This document shows, piece after piece, positions 22,350-37,300 of a stretch of DNA of 64,000 bases (positions are counted from its first letter, which is position 1; each line of letters starts with the position of its first letter). The DNA lies in contig CAJFCV020000001.1 in NCBI GenBank assembly GCA_904066235.2, positions 12,085,291-12,149,290 of the forward strand, in the 5' to 3' direction. The notes beneath the pieces were generated by a model. The model made no database searches. It was not told where the DNA came from and worked only from the letters and a program-made list of their open reading frames with translations. Both the position numbers and the translations under genes were made by a program. The stretch comes from Bursaphelenchus xylophilus (lineage: Eukaryota > Nematoda > Chromadorea > Rhabditida > Aphelenchoididae).

Positions 22350-25300
22350 ACCATTCGAAAGCTAATCGCCTGAGATTTTAGCATGGCAAGTTTCAGCATT
22401 TTTGGGATCAAACTACGCCCACACTGGGCGAAACACTCTGATATTATACTAGACACCGGTTTTGAAAAAAGGTGAATTAGTGATGACGGAGTGAATTGAC
22501 AAGACATACACCATTCGAAAGCTAATCGCCTGAGATTTTAGCATGGCAAGTTTCAGCATTTTTGGAATCAAACTACGCCCACACTGGGCGAAACACTCTG
22601 ATATTATACTAGACACCGGTTTTGAAAAAAGGTGAATTAGTGATGACGGAGTGAATTGACAAGACATACACCATTCGAAAGCTAATCGCCTGAGATTTTA
22701 GCATGGCAAGTTTCAGCATTTTTGGAATCAAACTACGCCCACACTGGGCGAAACACTCTGATATTATACTAGACATCGGTTTTGAAAAAAGGTGAATTAG
22801 TGATGACGGAGTGAATTGACAAGACATACACCATTCGAAAGCTAATCGCCTGAGATTTTAGCATGGCAAGTTTCAGCATTTTTGGAATCAAACTACGCCC
22901 ACACTGGGCGAAACACTCTGATATTATACTAGACACCGGTTTTGAAAAAAGGTGAATTAGTGATGACGGAGTGAATTGACAAGACATACACAATTCGAAA
23001 GGTAACCTCCTAAGATTTTAGCATGGCAAGTTTCAGCATTTTTGGAATCAAACTACGCCCACACTGGGCGAAACACTCTAATATTATACTAGACACCGGT
23101 TTTGAAAAAAGGTAAATTAGTGATGACGGAGTGAATTGACAAGACATACAACATTCGAAAGCTAATCGCCCAAGATTTTAGCATGGCAAGTTTCAGCATT
23201 TTTGGAATCAAACTACGCCCACACTGGGCGAAACACTCTGATATTATACTAGACACCGGTTTTGAAAAAAGGTAAATTAGTGATGACGGAGTGAATTGAC
23301 AAGACATACACCATTCGAAAGCTAATCGCCTGAGATTTTAGCATGGCAAGTTTCAGCATTTTTGGAATCAAACTACGCCCACACTGGGCGAAACACTCTG
23401 ATATTATACTAGACACCGGTTTTGAAAAAAGGTAAATTAGTGATGACGGAGTGAATTGACAAGACATACACCATTCGAAAGCTAATCGCCTGAGATTTTA
23501 GCACGGCGAAGTTTCAGCATTTTTGGAATCAAACTACGCCCACACTGAGGCGAAACACTCTGATATTATACTAGACATCGGTTTTGAAAAAAGGTGAATT
23601 AGTGATGACGGAGTGAATTGACAAGACATACACCATTCGAAAGCTAATCGCCTGAGATTTTAGCATGGCAAGTTTCAGCATTTTTGGAATCAAACTACGC
23701 CCACACTGGGCGAAACACTCTAATATTATACTAGACACCGGTTTTGAAAAAAGGTGAATTAGTGATGACGGAGTGAATTGACAAGACATACACCATTCGA
23801 AAGCTAATCGCCTGAGATTTTAGCATGGCAAGTTTCAGCATTTTTGGAATCAAACTACGCCCACACTGGGCGAAACACTCTGATATTATACTAGACATCG
23901 GTTTTGAAAAAAGGTGAATTAGTGATGACGGAGTGAATTGACAAGACATACACCATTCGAAAGCTAATCGCCTGAGATTTTAGCATGGCAAGTTTCAGCA
24001 TTTTTGGAATCAAACTACGCCCACACTGGGCGAAACACTCTGATATTATACTAGACACCGGTTTTGAAAAAAGGTGAATTAGTGATGACGGAGTGAATTG
24101 ACAAGACATACACCATTCGAAAGGTAACCTCCTAAGATTTTAGCATGGCAAGTTTCAGCATTTTTGGAATCAAACTACGCCCACACTGGGCGAAACACTC
24201 TGATATTATACTAGACACCGGTTTTGAAAAAAGGTAAATTAGTGATGACGGAGTGAATTGACAAGACATACAACATTCGAAAGCTAATCGCCCAAGATTT
24301 TAGCATGGCAAGTTTCAGCATTTTTGGAATCAAACTACGCCCACACTGGGCGAAACACTCTGATATTATACTAGACACCGGTTTTGAAAAAAGGTGAATT
24401 AGTGATGACGGAGTGAATTGACAAGACATACACCATTCGAAAGCTAATCGCCTGAGATTTTAGCATGGCAAGTTTCAGCATTTTTGGAATCAAACTACGC
24501 CCACACTGGGCGAAACACTCTGATATTATACTAGACACCGGTTTTGAAAAAAAGTGAATTAGTGATGACGGAGTGAATTGACAAGACATACACCATTCGA
24601 AAGCTAATCGCCTGAGATTTTAGCATGGCAAGTTTCAGCATTTTTGGAATCAAATTACGCCCACACTGAGGCGAAACACTCTGATATTATACTAGACATC
24701 GGTTTTGAAAAAAGGTGAATTAGTGATGACGGAGTGAATTGACAAGACATACACCATTCGAAAGCTAATCGCCTGAGATTTTAGCATGGCAAGTTTCAGC
24801 ATTTTTGGAATCAAACTACGCCCACACTGGGCGAAACACTCTGATATTATACTAGACACCGGTTTTGAAAAAAGGTGAATTAGTGATGACGGAGTGAATT
24901 GACAAGACATACAACATTCGAAAGCCAATCGCCCAAGATTTTAGCATGGCAAGTTTCAGCTTTTTTGGAATCAAACTACGCCGACACTGGGCGAAACACT
25001 CTGATATTATACTAGACATCGGTTTTGAAAAAAGGTGAATTAGTGATGACGGAGTGAATTGACAAGACATACACCATTCGAAAGCTAATCGCCTGAGATT
25101 TTAGCATGGCAAGTTTCAGCATTTTTGGAATCAAACTACGCCCACACTGGGCGAAACACTCTGATATTATACTAGACATCGGTTTTGAAAAAAGGTGAAT
25201 TAGTGATGACGGAGTGAATTGACAAGACATACACCATTCGAAAGCTAATCGCCTGAGATTTTAGCATGGCAAGTTTCAGCATTTTTGGAATCAAACTACG

Positions 25301-28300
25301 CCCACACTGGGCGAAACACTCTGATATTATACTAGACACCGGTTTTGAAAAAAGGTGAATTAGTGATGACGGAGTGAATTGACAAGACATACACCATTCG
25401 AAAGCGTAACCTCCTAAGATTTTAGCATGGCAAGTTTCAGCATTTTTGGAATCAAACTACGCCCACACTGGGCGAAACACTCTGATATTATACTAGACAC
25501 CGGTTTTGAAAAAAGGTGAATTAGTGATGACGGAGTGAATTGACAAGACATACAACATTCGAAAGCTAATCGCCTAAGATTTTAGCATGGCAAGTTTCAG
25601 CATTTTTGGAATCAAACTACGCCCACACTGGGCGAAACACTCTGATATTATACTAGACACCGGTTTTGAAAAAAGGTGAATTAGTGATGACGGAGTGAAT
25701 TGACAAGACATACACCATTCGAAAGCTAATCGCCTGAGATTTTAGCATGGCAAGTTTCAGCATTTTTGGAATCAAACTACGCCCACACTGGGCGAAACAC
25801 TCTGATATTATACTAGACACCGGTTTTGAAAAAAGGTGAATTAGTGATGACGGAGTGAATTGACAAGACATACAACATTCGAAAGCTAATCGCCTGAGAT
25901 TTTAGCATGGCAAGTTTCAGCATTTTTGGAATCAAACTACGCCCACACTGGGCGAAACACTCTGATATTATACTAGACACCGGTTTTGAAAAAAGGTGAA
26001 TTAGTGATGACGGAGTGAATTGACAAGACATACACCATTCGAAAGCTAATCGCCTGAGATTTTAGCATGGCAAGTTTCAGCATTTTTGGAATCAAACTAC
26101 GCCCACACTGGGCGAAACACTCTGATATTATACTAGACACCGGTTTTGAAAAAAGGTGAATTAGTGATGACGGAGTGAATTGACAAGACATACACCATTC
26201 GAAAGGTAACCTCCTAAGATTTTAGCATGGCAAGTTTCAGCATTTTTGGAATCAAACTACGCCCACACTGGGCGAAACACTCTGATATTATACTAGACAC
26301 CGGTTTTGAAAAAAGGTGAATTAGTGATGACGGAGTGAATTGACAAGACATACACCATTCGAAAGGTAACCTCCTAAGATTTTAGCATGGCAAGTTTCAG
26401 CATTTTTGGAATCAAACTACGCCCACACTGGGCGAAACACTCTGATATTATACTAGACACCGGTTTTGAAAAAAGGTGAATTAGTGATGACGGAGTGAAT
26501 TGACAAGACATACACCATTCGAAAGCTAATCGCCTGAGATTTTAGCATGGCAAGTTTCAGCATTTTTGGAATCAAACTACGCCCACACTGGGCGAAACAC
26601 TCTGATATTATACTAGACACCGGTTTTGAAAAAAGGTGAATTAGTGATGACGGAGTGAATTGACAAGACATACAACATTCGAAAGCTAATCGCCTGAGAT
26701 TTTAGCATGGCAAGTTTCAGCATTTTTGGAATCAAACTACGCCCACACTGGGCGAAACACTCTGATATTATACTAGACACCGGTTTTGAAAAAAGGTGAA
26801 TTAGTGATGACGGAGTGAATTGACAAGACATACACCATTCGAAAGCTAATCGCCTGAGATTTTAGCATGGCAAGTTTCAGCATTTTTGGAATCAAATTAC
26901 GCCCACACTGGGCGAAACACTCTGATATTATACTAGACACCGGTTTTGAAAAAAGGTGAATTAGTGATGACGGAGTGAATTGACAAGACATACACCATTC
27001 AAAAGCTAATCGCCTGAGATTTTAGCATGGCAAGTTTCAGCATTTTTGGAATCAAACTACGCCCACACTGGGCGAAACACTCTGATATTATACTAGACAC
27101 CGGTTTTGAAAAAAGGTGAATTAGTGATGACGGAGTGAATTGACAAGACGTACACCATTCGAAAGCTAATCGCCTGAGATTTTAGCATGGCAAGTTTCAG
27201 CATTTTTGGAATCAAACTACGCCCACACTGGGCGAAACACTCTGATATTATACTAGACACCGGTTTTGAAAAAAGGTGAATTAGTGATGACGGAGTGAAT
27301 TGACAAGACATACACCATTCGAAAGCTAATCGCCTGAGATTTTAGCATGGCAAGTTTCAGCATTTTTGGAATCAAATTACGCCCACACTGGGCCGAAACA
27401 CTCTGATATTATACTAGACACCGGTTTTGAAAAAAGGTGAATTAGTGATGACGGAGTGAATTGACAAGACATACACCATTCGAAAGCTAATCGCCTGAGA
27501 TTTTAGCATGGCAAGTTTCAGCATTTTTGGAATCAAACTACGCCCACACTGGGCGAAACACTCTGATATTATACTAGACACCGGTTTTGAAAAAAGGTGA
27601 ATTAGTGATGACGGAGTGAATTGACAAGACATACACCATTCGAAAGCTAATCGCCTGAGATTTTAGCATGGCAAGTTTCAGCATTTTTGGAATCAAACTA
27701 CGCCCACACTGGGCGAAACACTCTGATATTATACTAGACACCGGTTTTGAAAAAGGTGAATTAGTGATGACGGAGTGAATTGACAAGACATACACCATTC
27801 GAAAGCTAATCGCCTGAGATTTTAGCATGGCAAGTTTCAGCATTTTTGGAATCAAACTACGCCCACACTGGGCGAAACACTCTGATATTATACTAGACAC
27901 CGGTTTTGAAAAAAGGTGAATTAGTGATGACGGAGTGAATTGACAAGACATACACCATTCGAAAGCTAATCGCCTGAGATTTTAGCATGGCAAGTTTCAG
28001 CATTTTTGGAATCAAACTACGCCCACACTGGGCGAAACACTCTGATATTATACTAGACACCGGTTTTGAAAAAAGGTGAATTAGTGATGACGGAGTGAAT
28101 TGACAAGACATACACCATTCGAAAGCTAATCGCCTGAGATTTTAGCATGGCAAGTTTCAGCATTTTTGGAATCAAATTACGCCCACACTGGGCGAAACAC
28201 TCTGATATTATACTAGACACCGGTTTTGAAAAAAGGTGAATTAGTGATGACGGAGTGAATTGACAAGACATACACCATTCGAAAGCTAATCGCCTGAGAT

Positions 28301-31300
28301 TTTAGCATGGCAAGTTTCAGCATTTTTGGAATCAAACTACGCCCACACTGGGCGAAACACTCTGATATTATACTAGACACCGGTTTTGAAAAAAGGTGAA
28401 TTAGTGATGACGGAGTGAATTGACAAGACGTACACCATTCGAAAGCTAATCGCCTGAGATTTTAGCATGGCAAGTTTCAGCATTTTTGGAATCAAACTAC
28501 GCCCACACTGGGCGAAACACTCTGATATTATACTAGACACCGGTTTTGAAAAAAGGTGAATTAGTGATGACGGAGTGAATTGACAAGACATACACCATTC
28601 GAAAGCTAATCGCCTGAGATTTTAGCATGGCAAGTTTCAGCATTTTTGGAATCAAACTACGCCCACACTGGGCGAAACACTCTGATATTATACTAGACAC
28701 CGGTTTTGAAAAAAGGTGAATTAGTGATGACGGAGTGAATTGACAAGACATACACCATTCGAAAGCTAATCGCCTGAGATTTTAGCATGGCAAGTTTCAG
28801 CATTTTTGGAATCAAACTACGCCCACACTGGGCGAAACACTCTGATATTATACTAGACACCGGTTTTGAAAAAAGGTGAATTAGTGATGACGGAGTGAAT
28901 TGACAAGACATACACCATTCGAAAGCTAATCGCCTGAGATTTTAGCATGGCAAGTTTCAGCATTTTTGGAATCAAACTACGCCCACACTGGGCGAAACAC
29001 TCTGATATTATACTAGACACCGGTTTTGAAAAAAGGTGAATTAGTGATGACGGAGTGAATTGACAAGACATACACCATTCGAAAGGTAACCTCCTAAGAT
29101 TTTAGCATGGCAAGTTTCAGCATTTTTGGAATCAAACTACGCCCACACTGGGCGAAACACTCTGATATTATACTAGACACCGGTTTTGAAAAAAGGTGAA
29201 TTAGTGATGACGGAGTGAATTGACAAGACATACACCATTCGAAAGCTAATCGCCTGAGATTTTAGCATGGCAAGTTTCAGCATTTTTGGAATCAAACTAC
29301 GCCCACACTGGGCGAAACACTCTGATATTATACTAGACACCGGTTTTGAAAAAAGGTGAATTAGTGATGACGGAGTGAATTGACAAGACATACACCATTC
29401 GAAAGCTAATCGCCTGAGATTTTAGCATGGCAAGTTTCAGCATTTTTGGAATCAAACTACGCCCACACTGGGCGAAACACTCTGATATTATACTAGACAC
29501 CGGTTTTGAAAAAAGGTGAATTAGTGATGACGGAGTGAATTGACAAGACATACAACATTCGAAAGCTAATCGCCTGAGATTTTAGCATGGCAAGTTTCAG
29601 CATTTTTGGAATCAAACTACGCCCACACTGGGCGAAACACTCTGATATTATACTAGACACCGGTTTTGAAAAAAGGTGAATTAGTGATGACGGAGTGAAT
29701 TGACAAGACATACACCATTCGAAAGCTAATCGCCTGAGATTTTAGCATGGCAAGTTTCAGCATTTTTGGAATCAAACTACGCCCACACTGGGCGAAACAC
29801 TCTGATATTATACTAGACACCGGTTTTGAAAAAAGGTGAATTAGTGATGACGGAGTGAATTGACAAGACATACAACATTCGAAAGCTAATCGCCTGAGAT
29901 TTTAGCATGGCAAGTTTCAGCATTTTTGGAATCAAACTACGCCCACACTGGGCGAAACACTCTGATATTATACTAGACACCGGTTTTGAAAAAAGGTGAA
30001 TTAGTGATGACGGAGTGAATTGACAAGACATACACCATTCGAAAGCTAATCGCCTGAGATTTTAGCATGGCAAGTTTCAGCATTTTTGGAATCAAACTAC
30101 GCCCACACTGGGCGAAACACTCTGATATTATACTAGACACCGGTTTTGAAAAAAGGTGAATTAGTGATGACGGAGTGAATTGACAAGACATACACCATTC
30201 GAAAGCTAATCGCCTGAGATTTTAGCATGGCAAGTTTCAGCATTTTTGGAATCAAACTACGCCCACACTGGGCGAAACACTCTGATATTATACTAGACAC
30301 CGGTTTTGAAAAAAGGTGAATTAGTGATGACGGAGTGAATTGACAAGACATACACCATTCGAAAGCTAATCGCCTGAGATTTTAGCATGGCAAGTTTCAG
30401 CATTTTTGGAATCAAACTACGCCCACACTGGGCGAAACACTCTGATATTATACTAGACACCGGTTTTGAAAAAAGGTGAATTAGTGATGACGGAGTGAAT
30501 TGACAAGACATACACCATTCGAAAGGTAATCGCCTGAGATTTTAGCATGGCAAGTTTCAGCATTTTTGGAATCAAACTACGCCCACACTGGGCGAAACAC
30601 TCTGATATTATACTAGACACCGGTTTTGAAAAAAGGTGAATTAGTGATGACGGAGTGAATTGACAAGACATACACCATTCGAAAGCTAATCGCCTGAGAT
30701 TTTAGCATGGCAAGTTTCAGCATTTTTGGAATCAAACTACGCCCACACTGGGCGAAACACTCTGATATTATACTAGACACCGGTTTTGAAAAAAGGTGAA
30801 TTAGTGATGACGGAGTGAATTGACAAGACATACAACATTCGAAAGCTAATCGCCTGAGATTTTAGCATGGCAAGTTTCAGCATTTTTGGAATCAAACTAC
30901 GCCCACACTGGGCGAAACACTCTGATATTATACTAGACACCGGTTTTGAAAAAAGGTGAATTAGTGATGACGGAGTGAATTGACAAGACATACACCATTC
31001 GAAAGCTAATCGCCTGAGATTTTAGCATGGCAAGTTTCAGCATTTTTGGAATCAAACTACGCCCACACTGGGCGAAACACTCTGATATTATACTAGACAC
31101 CGGTTTTGAAAAAAGGTGAATTAGTGATGACGGAGTGAATTGACAAGACATACAACATTCGAAAGCTAATCGCCTGAGATTTTAGCATGGCAAGTTTCAG
31201 CATTTTTGGAATCAAACTACGCCCACACTGGGCGAAACACTCTGATATTATACTAGACACCGGTTTTGAAAAAAGGTGAATTAGTGATGACGGAGTGAAT

Positions 31301-34300
31301 TGACAAGACATACAACATTCGAAAGCTAATCGCCTGAGATTTTAGCATGGCAAGTTTCAGCATTTTTGGAATCAAACTACGCCCACACTGGGCGAAACAC
31401 TCTGATATTATACTAGACACCGGTTTTGAAAAAAGGTGAATTAGTGATGACGGAGTGAATTGACAAGACATACAACATTCGAAAGCTAATCGCCTGAGAT
31501 TTTAGCATGGCAAGTTTCAGCATTTTTGGAATCAAACTACGCCCACACTGGGCGAAACACTCTGATATTATACTAGACACCGGTTTTGAAAAAAGGTGAA
31601 TTAGTGATGACGGAGTGAATTGACAAGACATACACCATTCGAAAGCTAATCGCCTGAGATTTTAGCATGGCAAGTTTCAGCATTTTTGGAATCAAACTAC
31701 GCCCACACTGGGCGAAACACTCTGATATTATACTAGACACCGGTTTTGAAAAAAGGTGAATTAGTGATGACGGAGTGAATTGACAAGACATACACCATTC
31801 GAAAGCTAATCGCCTGAGATTTTAGCATGGCAAGTTTCAGCATTTTTGGAATCAAACTACGCCCACACTGGGCGAAACACTCTGATATTATACTAGACAC
31901 CGGTTTTGAAAAAAGGTGAATTAGTGATGACGGAGTGAATTGACAAGACATACACCATTCGAAAGCTAATCGCCTGAGATTTTAGCATGGCAAGTTTCAG
32001 CATTTTTGGAATCAAACTACGCCCACACTGGGCGAAACACTCTGATATTATACTAGACACCGGTTTTGAAAAAAGGTGAATTAGTGATGACGGAGTGAAT
32101 TGACAAGACATACACCATTCGAAAGGTAATCGCCTGAGATTTTAGCATGGCAAGTTTCAGCATTTTTGGAATCAAACTACGCCCACACTGGGCGAAACAC
32201 TCTGATATTATACTAGACACCGGTTTTGAAAAAAGGTGAATTAGTGATGACGGAGTGAATTGACAAGACATACACCATTCGAAAGCTAATCGCCTGAGAT
32301 TTTAGCATGGCAAGTTTCAGCATTTTTGGAATCAAACTACGCCCACACTGGGCGAAACACTCTGATATTATACTAGACACCGGTTTTGAAAAAAGGTGAA
32401 TTAGTGATGACGGAGTGAATTGACAAGACATACACCATTCGAAAGCTAATCGCCTGAGATTTTAGCATGGCAAGTTTCAGCATTTTTGGAATCAAACTAC
32501 GCCCACACTGGGCGAAACACTCTGATATTATACTAGACACCGGTTTTGAAAAAAGGTGAATTAGTGATGACGGAGTGAATTGACAAGACATACACCATTC
32601 GAAAGCTAATCGCCTGAGATTTTAGCATGGCAAGTTTCAGCATTTTTGGAATCAAACTACGCCCACACTGGGCGAAACACTCTGATATTATACTAGACAC
32701 CGGTTTTGAAAAAAGGTGAATTAGTGATGACGGAGTGAATTGACAAGACATACACCATTCGAAAGCTAATCGCCTGAGATTTTAGCATGGCAAGTTTCAG
32801 CATTTTTGGAATCAAACTACGCCCACACTGGGCGAAACACTCTGATATTATACTAGACATCGGTTTTGAAAAAAGGTGAATTAGTGATGACGGAGTGAAT
32901 TGACAAGACATACACCATTCGAAAGCTAATCGCCTGAGATTTTAGCATGGCAAGTTTCAGCATTTTTGGAATCAAACTACGCCCACACTGGGCGAAACAC
33001 TCTGATATTATACTAGACATCGGTTTTGAAAAAAGGTGAATTAGTGATGACGGAGTGAATTGACAAGACATACACCATTCGAAAGCTAATCGCCTGAGAT
33101 TTTAGCATGGCAAGTTTCAGCATTTTTGGAATCAAACTACGCCCACACTGGGCGAAACACTCTGATATTATACTAGACACCGGTTTTGAAAAAAGGTGAA
33201 TTAGTGATGACGGAGTGAATTGACAAGACATACACCATTCGAAAGCTAATCGCCTGAGATTTTAGCATGGCAAGTTTCAGCATTTTTGGAATCAAACTAC
33301 GCCCACACTGGGCGAAACACTCTGATATTATACTAGACATCGGTTTTGAAAAAAGGTGAATTAGTGATGACGGAGTGAATTGACAAGACATACACCATTC
33401 GAAAGCTAATCGCCTGAGATTTTAGCATGGCAAGTTTCAGCATTTTTGGAATCAAACTACGCCCACACTGGGCGAAACACTCTGATATTATACTAGACAT
33501 CGGTTTTGAAAAAAGGTGAATTAGTGATGACGGAGTGAATTGACAAGACATACACCATTCGAAAGCTAATCGCCTGAGATTTTAGCATGGCAAGTTTCAG
33601 CATTTTTGGAATCAAACTACGCCCACACTGGGCGAAACACTCTGATATTATACTAGACACCGGTTTTGAAAAAAGGTGAATTAGTGATGACGGAGTGAAT
33701 TGACAAGACATACAACATTCGAAAGCTAATCGCCTGAGATTTTAGCATGGCAAGTTTCAGCATTTTTGGAATCAAACTACGCCCACACTGGGCGAAACAC
33801 TCTGATATTATACTAGACACCGGTTTTGAAAAAAGGTGAATTAGTGATGACGGAGTGAATTGACAAGACATACAACATTCGAAAGCTAATCGCCTGAGAT
33901 TTTAGCATGGCAAGTTTCAGCATTTTTGGAATCAAACTACGCCCACACTGGGCGAAACACTCTGATATTATACTAGACACCGGTTTTGAAAAAAGGTGAA
34001 TTAGTGATGACGGAGTGAATTGACAAGACATACAACATTCGAAAGCTAATCGCCTGAGATTTTAGCATGGCAAGTTTCAGCATTTTTGGAATCAAACTAC
34101 GCCCACACTGGGCGAAACACTCTGATATTATACTAGACACCGGTTTTGAAAAAAGGTGAATTAGTGATGACGGAGTGAATTGACAAGACATACACCATTC
34201 GAAAGCTAATCGCCTGAGATTTTAGCATGGCAAGTTTCAGCATTTTTGGAATCAAACTACGCCCACACTGGGCGAAACACTCTGATATTATACTAGACAC

Positions 34301-37300
34301 CGGTTTTGAAAAAAGGTGAATTAGTGATGACGGAGTGAATTGACAAGACATACACCATTCGAAAGCTAATCGCCTGAGATTTTAGCATGGCAAGTTTCAG
34401 CATTTTTGGAATCAAACTACGCCCACACTGGGCGAAACACTCTGATATTATACTAGACACCGGTTTTGAAAAAAGGTGAATTAGTGATGACGGAGTGAAT
34501 TGACAAGACATACACCATTCGAAAGCTAATCGCCTGAGATTTTAGCATGGCAAGTTTCAGCATTTTTGGAATCAAACTACGCCCACACTGGGCGAAACAC
34601 TCTGATATTATACTAGACACCGGTTTTGAAAAAAGGTGAATTAGTGATGACGGAGTGAATTGACAAGACATACACCATTCGAAAGGTAATCGCCTGAGAT
34701 TTTAGCATGGCAAGTTTCAGCATTTTTGGAATCAAACTACGCCCACACTGAGGCGAAACACTCTGATATTATACTAGACACCGGTTTTGAAAAAAGGTGA
34801 ATTAGTGATGACGGAGTGAATTGACAAGACATACACCATTCGAAAGCTAATCGCCTGAGATTTTAGCATGGCAAGTTTCAGCATTTTTGGAATCAAACTA
34901 CGCCCACACTGGGCGAAACACTCTGATATTATACTAGACACCGGTTTTGAAAAAAGGTGAATTAGTGATGACGGAGTGAATTGACAAGACATACACCATT
35001 CGAAAGCTAATCGCCTGAGATTTTAGCATGGCAAGTTTCAGCATTTTTGGAATCAAACTACGCCCACACTGGGCGAAACACTCTGATATTATACTAGACA
35101 CCGGTTTTGAAAAAAGGTGAATTAGTGATGACGGAGTGAATTGACAAGACATACACCATTCGAAAGCTAATCGCCTGAGATTTTAGCATGGCAAGTTTCA
35201 GCATTTTTGGAATCAAACTACGCCCACACTGGGCGAAACACTCTGATATTATACTAGACACCGGTTTTGAAAAAAGGTGAATTAGTGATGACGGAGTGAA
35301 TTGACAAGACATACACCATTCGAAAGCTAATCGCCTGAGATTTTAGCATGGCAAGTTTCAGCATTTTTGGAATCAAACTACGCCCACACTGGGCGAAACA
35401 CTCTGATATTATACTAGACACCGGTTTTGAAAAAAGGTGAATTAGTGATGACGGAGTGAATTGACAAGACATACACCATTCGAAAGCTAATCGCCTGAGA
35501 TTTTAGCATGGCAAGTTTCAGCATTTTTGGAATCAAACTACGCCCACACTGGGCGAAACACTCTGATATTATACTAGACACCGGTTTTGAAAAAAGGTGA
35601 ATTAGTGATGACGGAGTGAATTGACAAGACATACACCATTCGAAAGCTAATCGCCTGAGATTTTAGCATGGCAAGTTTCAGCATTTTTGGAATCAAACTA
35701 CGCCCACACTGGGCGAAACACTCTGATATTATACTAGACACCGGTTTTGAAAAAAGGTGAATTAGTGATGACGGAGTGAATTGACAAGACATACACCATT
35801 CGAAAGCTAATCGCCTGAGATTTTAGCATGGCAAGTTTCAGCATTTTTGGAATCAAACTACGCCCACACTGGGCGAAACACTCTGATATTATACTAGACA
35901 CCGGTTTTGAAAAAAGGTGAATTAGTGATGACGGAGTGAATTGACAAGACATACACCATTCGAAAGCTAATCGCCTGAGATTTTAGCATGGCAAGTTTCA
36001 GCATTTTTGGAATCAAACTACGCCCACACTGGGCGAAACACTCTGATATTATACTAGACACCGGTTTTGAAAAAAGGTGAATTAGTGATGACGGAGTGAA
36101 TTGACAAGACATACACCATTCGAAAGCTAATCGCCTGAGATTTTAGCATGGCAAGTTTCAGCATTTTTGGAATCAAACTACGCCCACACTGGGCGAAACA
36201 CTCTGATATTATACTAGACACCGGTTTTGAAAAAAGGTGAATTAGTGATGACGGAGTGAATTGACAAGACATACAACATTCGAAAGCTAATCGCCTGAGA
36301 TTTTAGCATGGCAAGTTTCAGCATTTTTGGAATCAAACTACGCCCACACTGGGCGAAACACTCTGATATTATACTAGACACCGGTTTTGAAAAAAGGTGA
36401 ATTAGTGATGACGGAGTGAATTGACAAGACATACAACATTCGAAAGCTAATCGCCTGAGATTTTAGCATGGCAAGTTTCAGCATTTTTGGAATCAAACTA
36501 CGCCCACACTGGGCGAAACACTCTGATATTATACTAGACACCGGTTTTGAAAAAAGGTGAATTAGTGATGACGGAGTGAATTGACAAGACATACACCATT
36601 CGAAAGCTAATCGCCTGAGATTTTAGCATGGCAAGTTTCAGCATTTTTGGAATCAAACTACGCCCACACTGGGCGAAACACTCTGATATTATACTAGACA
36701 CCGGTTTTGAAAAAAGGTGAATTAGTGATGACGGAGTGAATTGACAAGACATACACCATTCGAAAGCTAATCGCCTGAGATTTTAGCATGGCAAGTTTCA
36801 GCATTTTTGGAATCAAACTACGCCCACACTGGGCGAAACACTCTGATATTATACTAGACACCGGTTTTGAAAAAAGGTGAATTAGTGATGACGGAGTGAA
36901 TTGACAAGACATACACCATTCGAAAGCTAATCGCCTGAGATTTTAGCATGGCAAGTTTCAGCATTTTTGGAATCAAACTACGCCCACACTGGGCGAAACA
37001 CTCTGATATTATACTAGACACCGGTTTTGAAAAAAGGTGAATTAGTGATGACGGAGTGAATTGACAAGACATACAACATTCGAAAGCTAATCGCCTGAGA
37101 TTTTAGCATGGCAAGTTTCAGCATTTTTGGAATCAAACTACGCCCACACTGGGCGAAACACTCTGATATTATACTAGACACCGGTTTTGAAAAAAGGTGA
37201 ATTAGTGATGACGGAGTGAATTGACAAGACATACACCATTCGAAAGCTAATCGCCTGAGATTTTAGCATGGCAAGTTTCAGCATTTTTGGAATCAAACTA

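Larger units (their letters stand above)
7246..22350. repeat. Divergent left part of the satellite with several monomer types
   Basis: Monomers here fall into distinct types. One has ccacggcaaatttcag with gcccgcccgaggcc, one has gccgacactgggcg, one has gcccacactatgcg, one has gccccaggcc, and others match the homogeneous right-hand type. The leftmost monomer (7246-7411) is the most divergent, with gtatctccctaaccattgg in place of the usual segment. The A-run is often longer, and several units are shortened by recurrent deletions. The last edge-type unit lies near 22,200-22,330. Confidence 0.9.
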
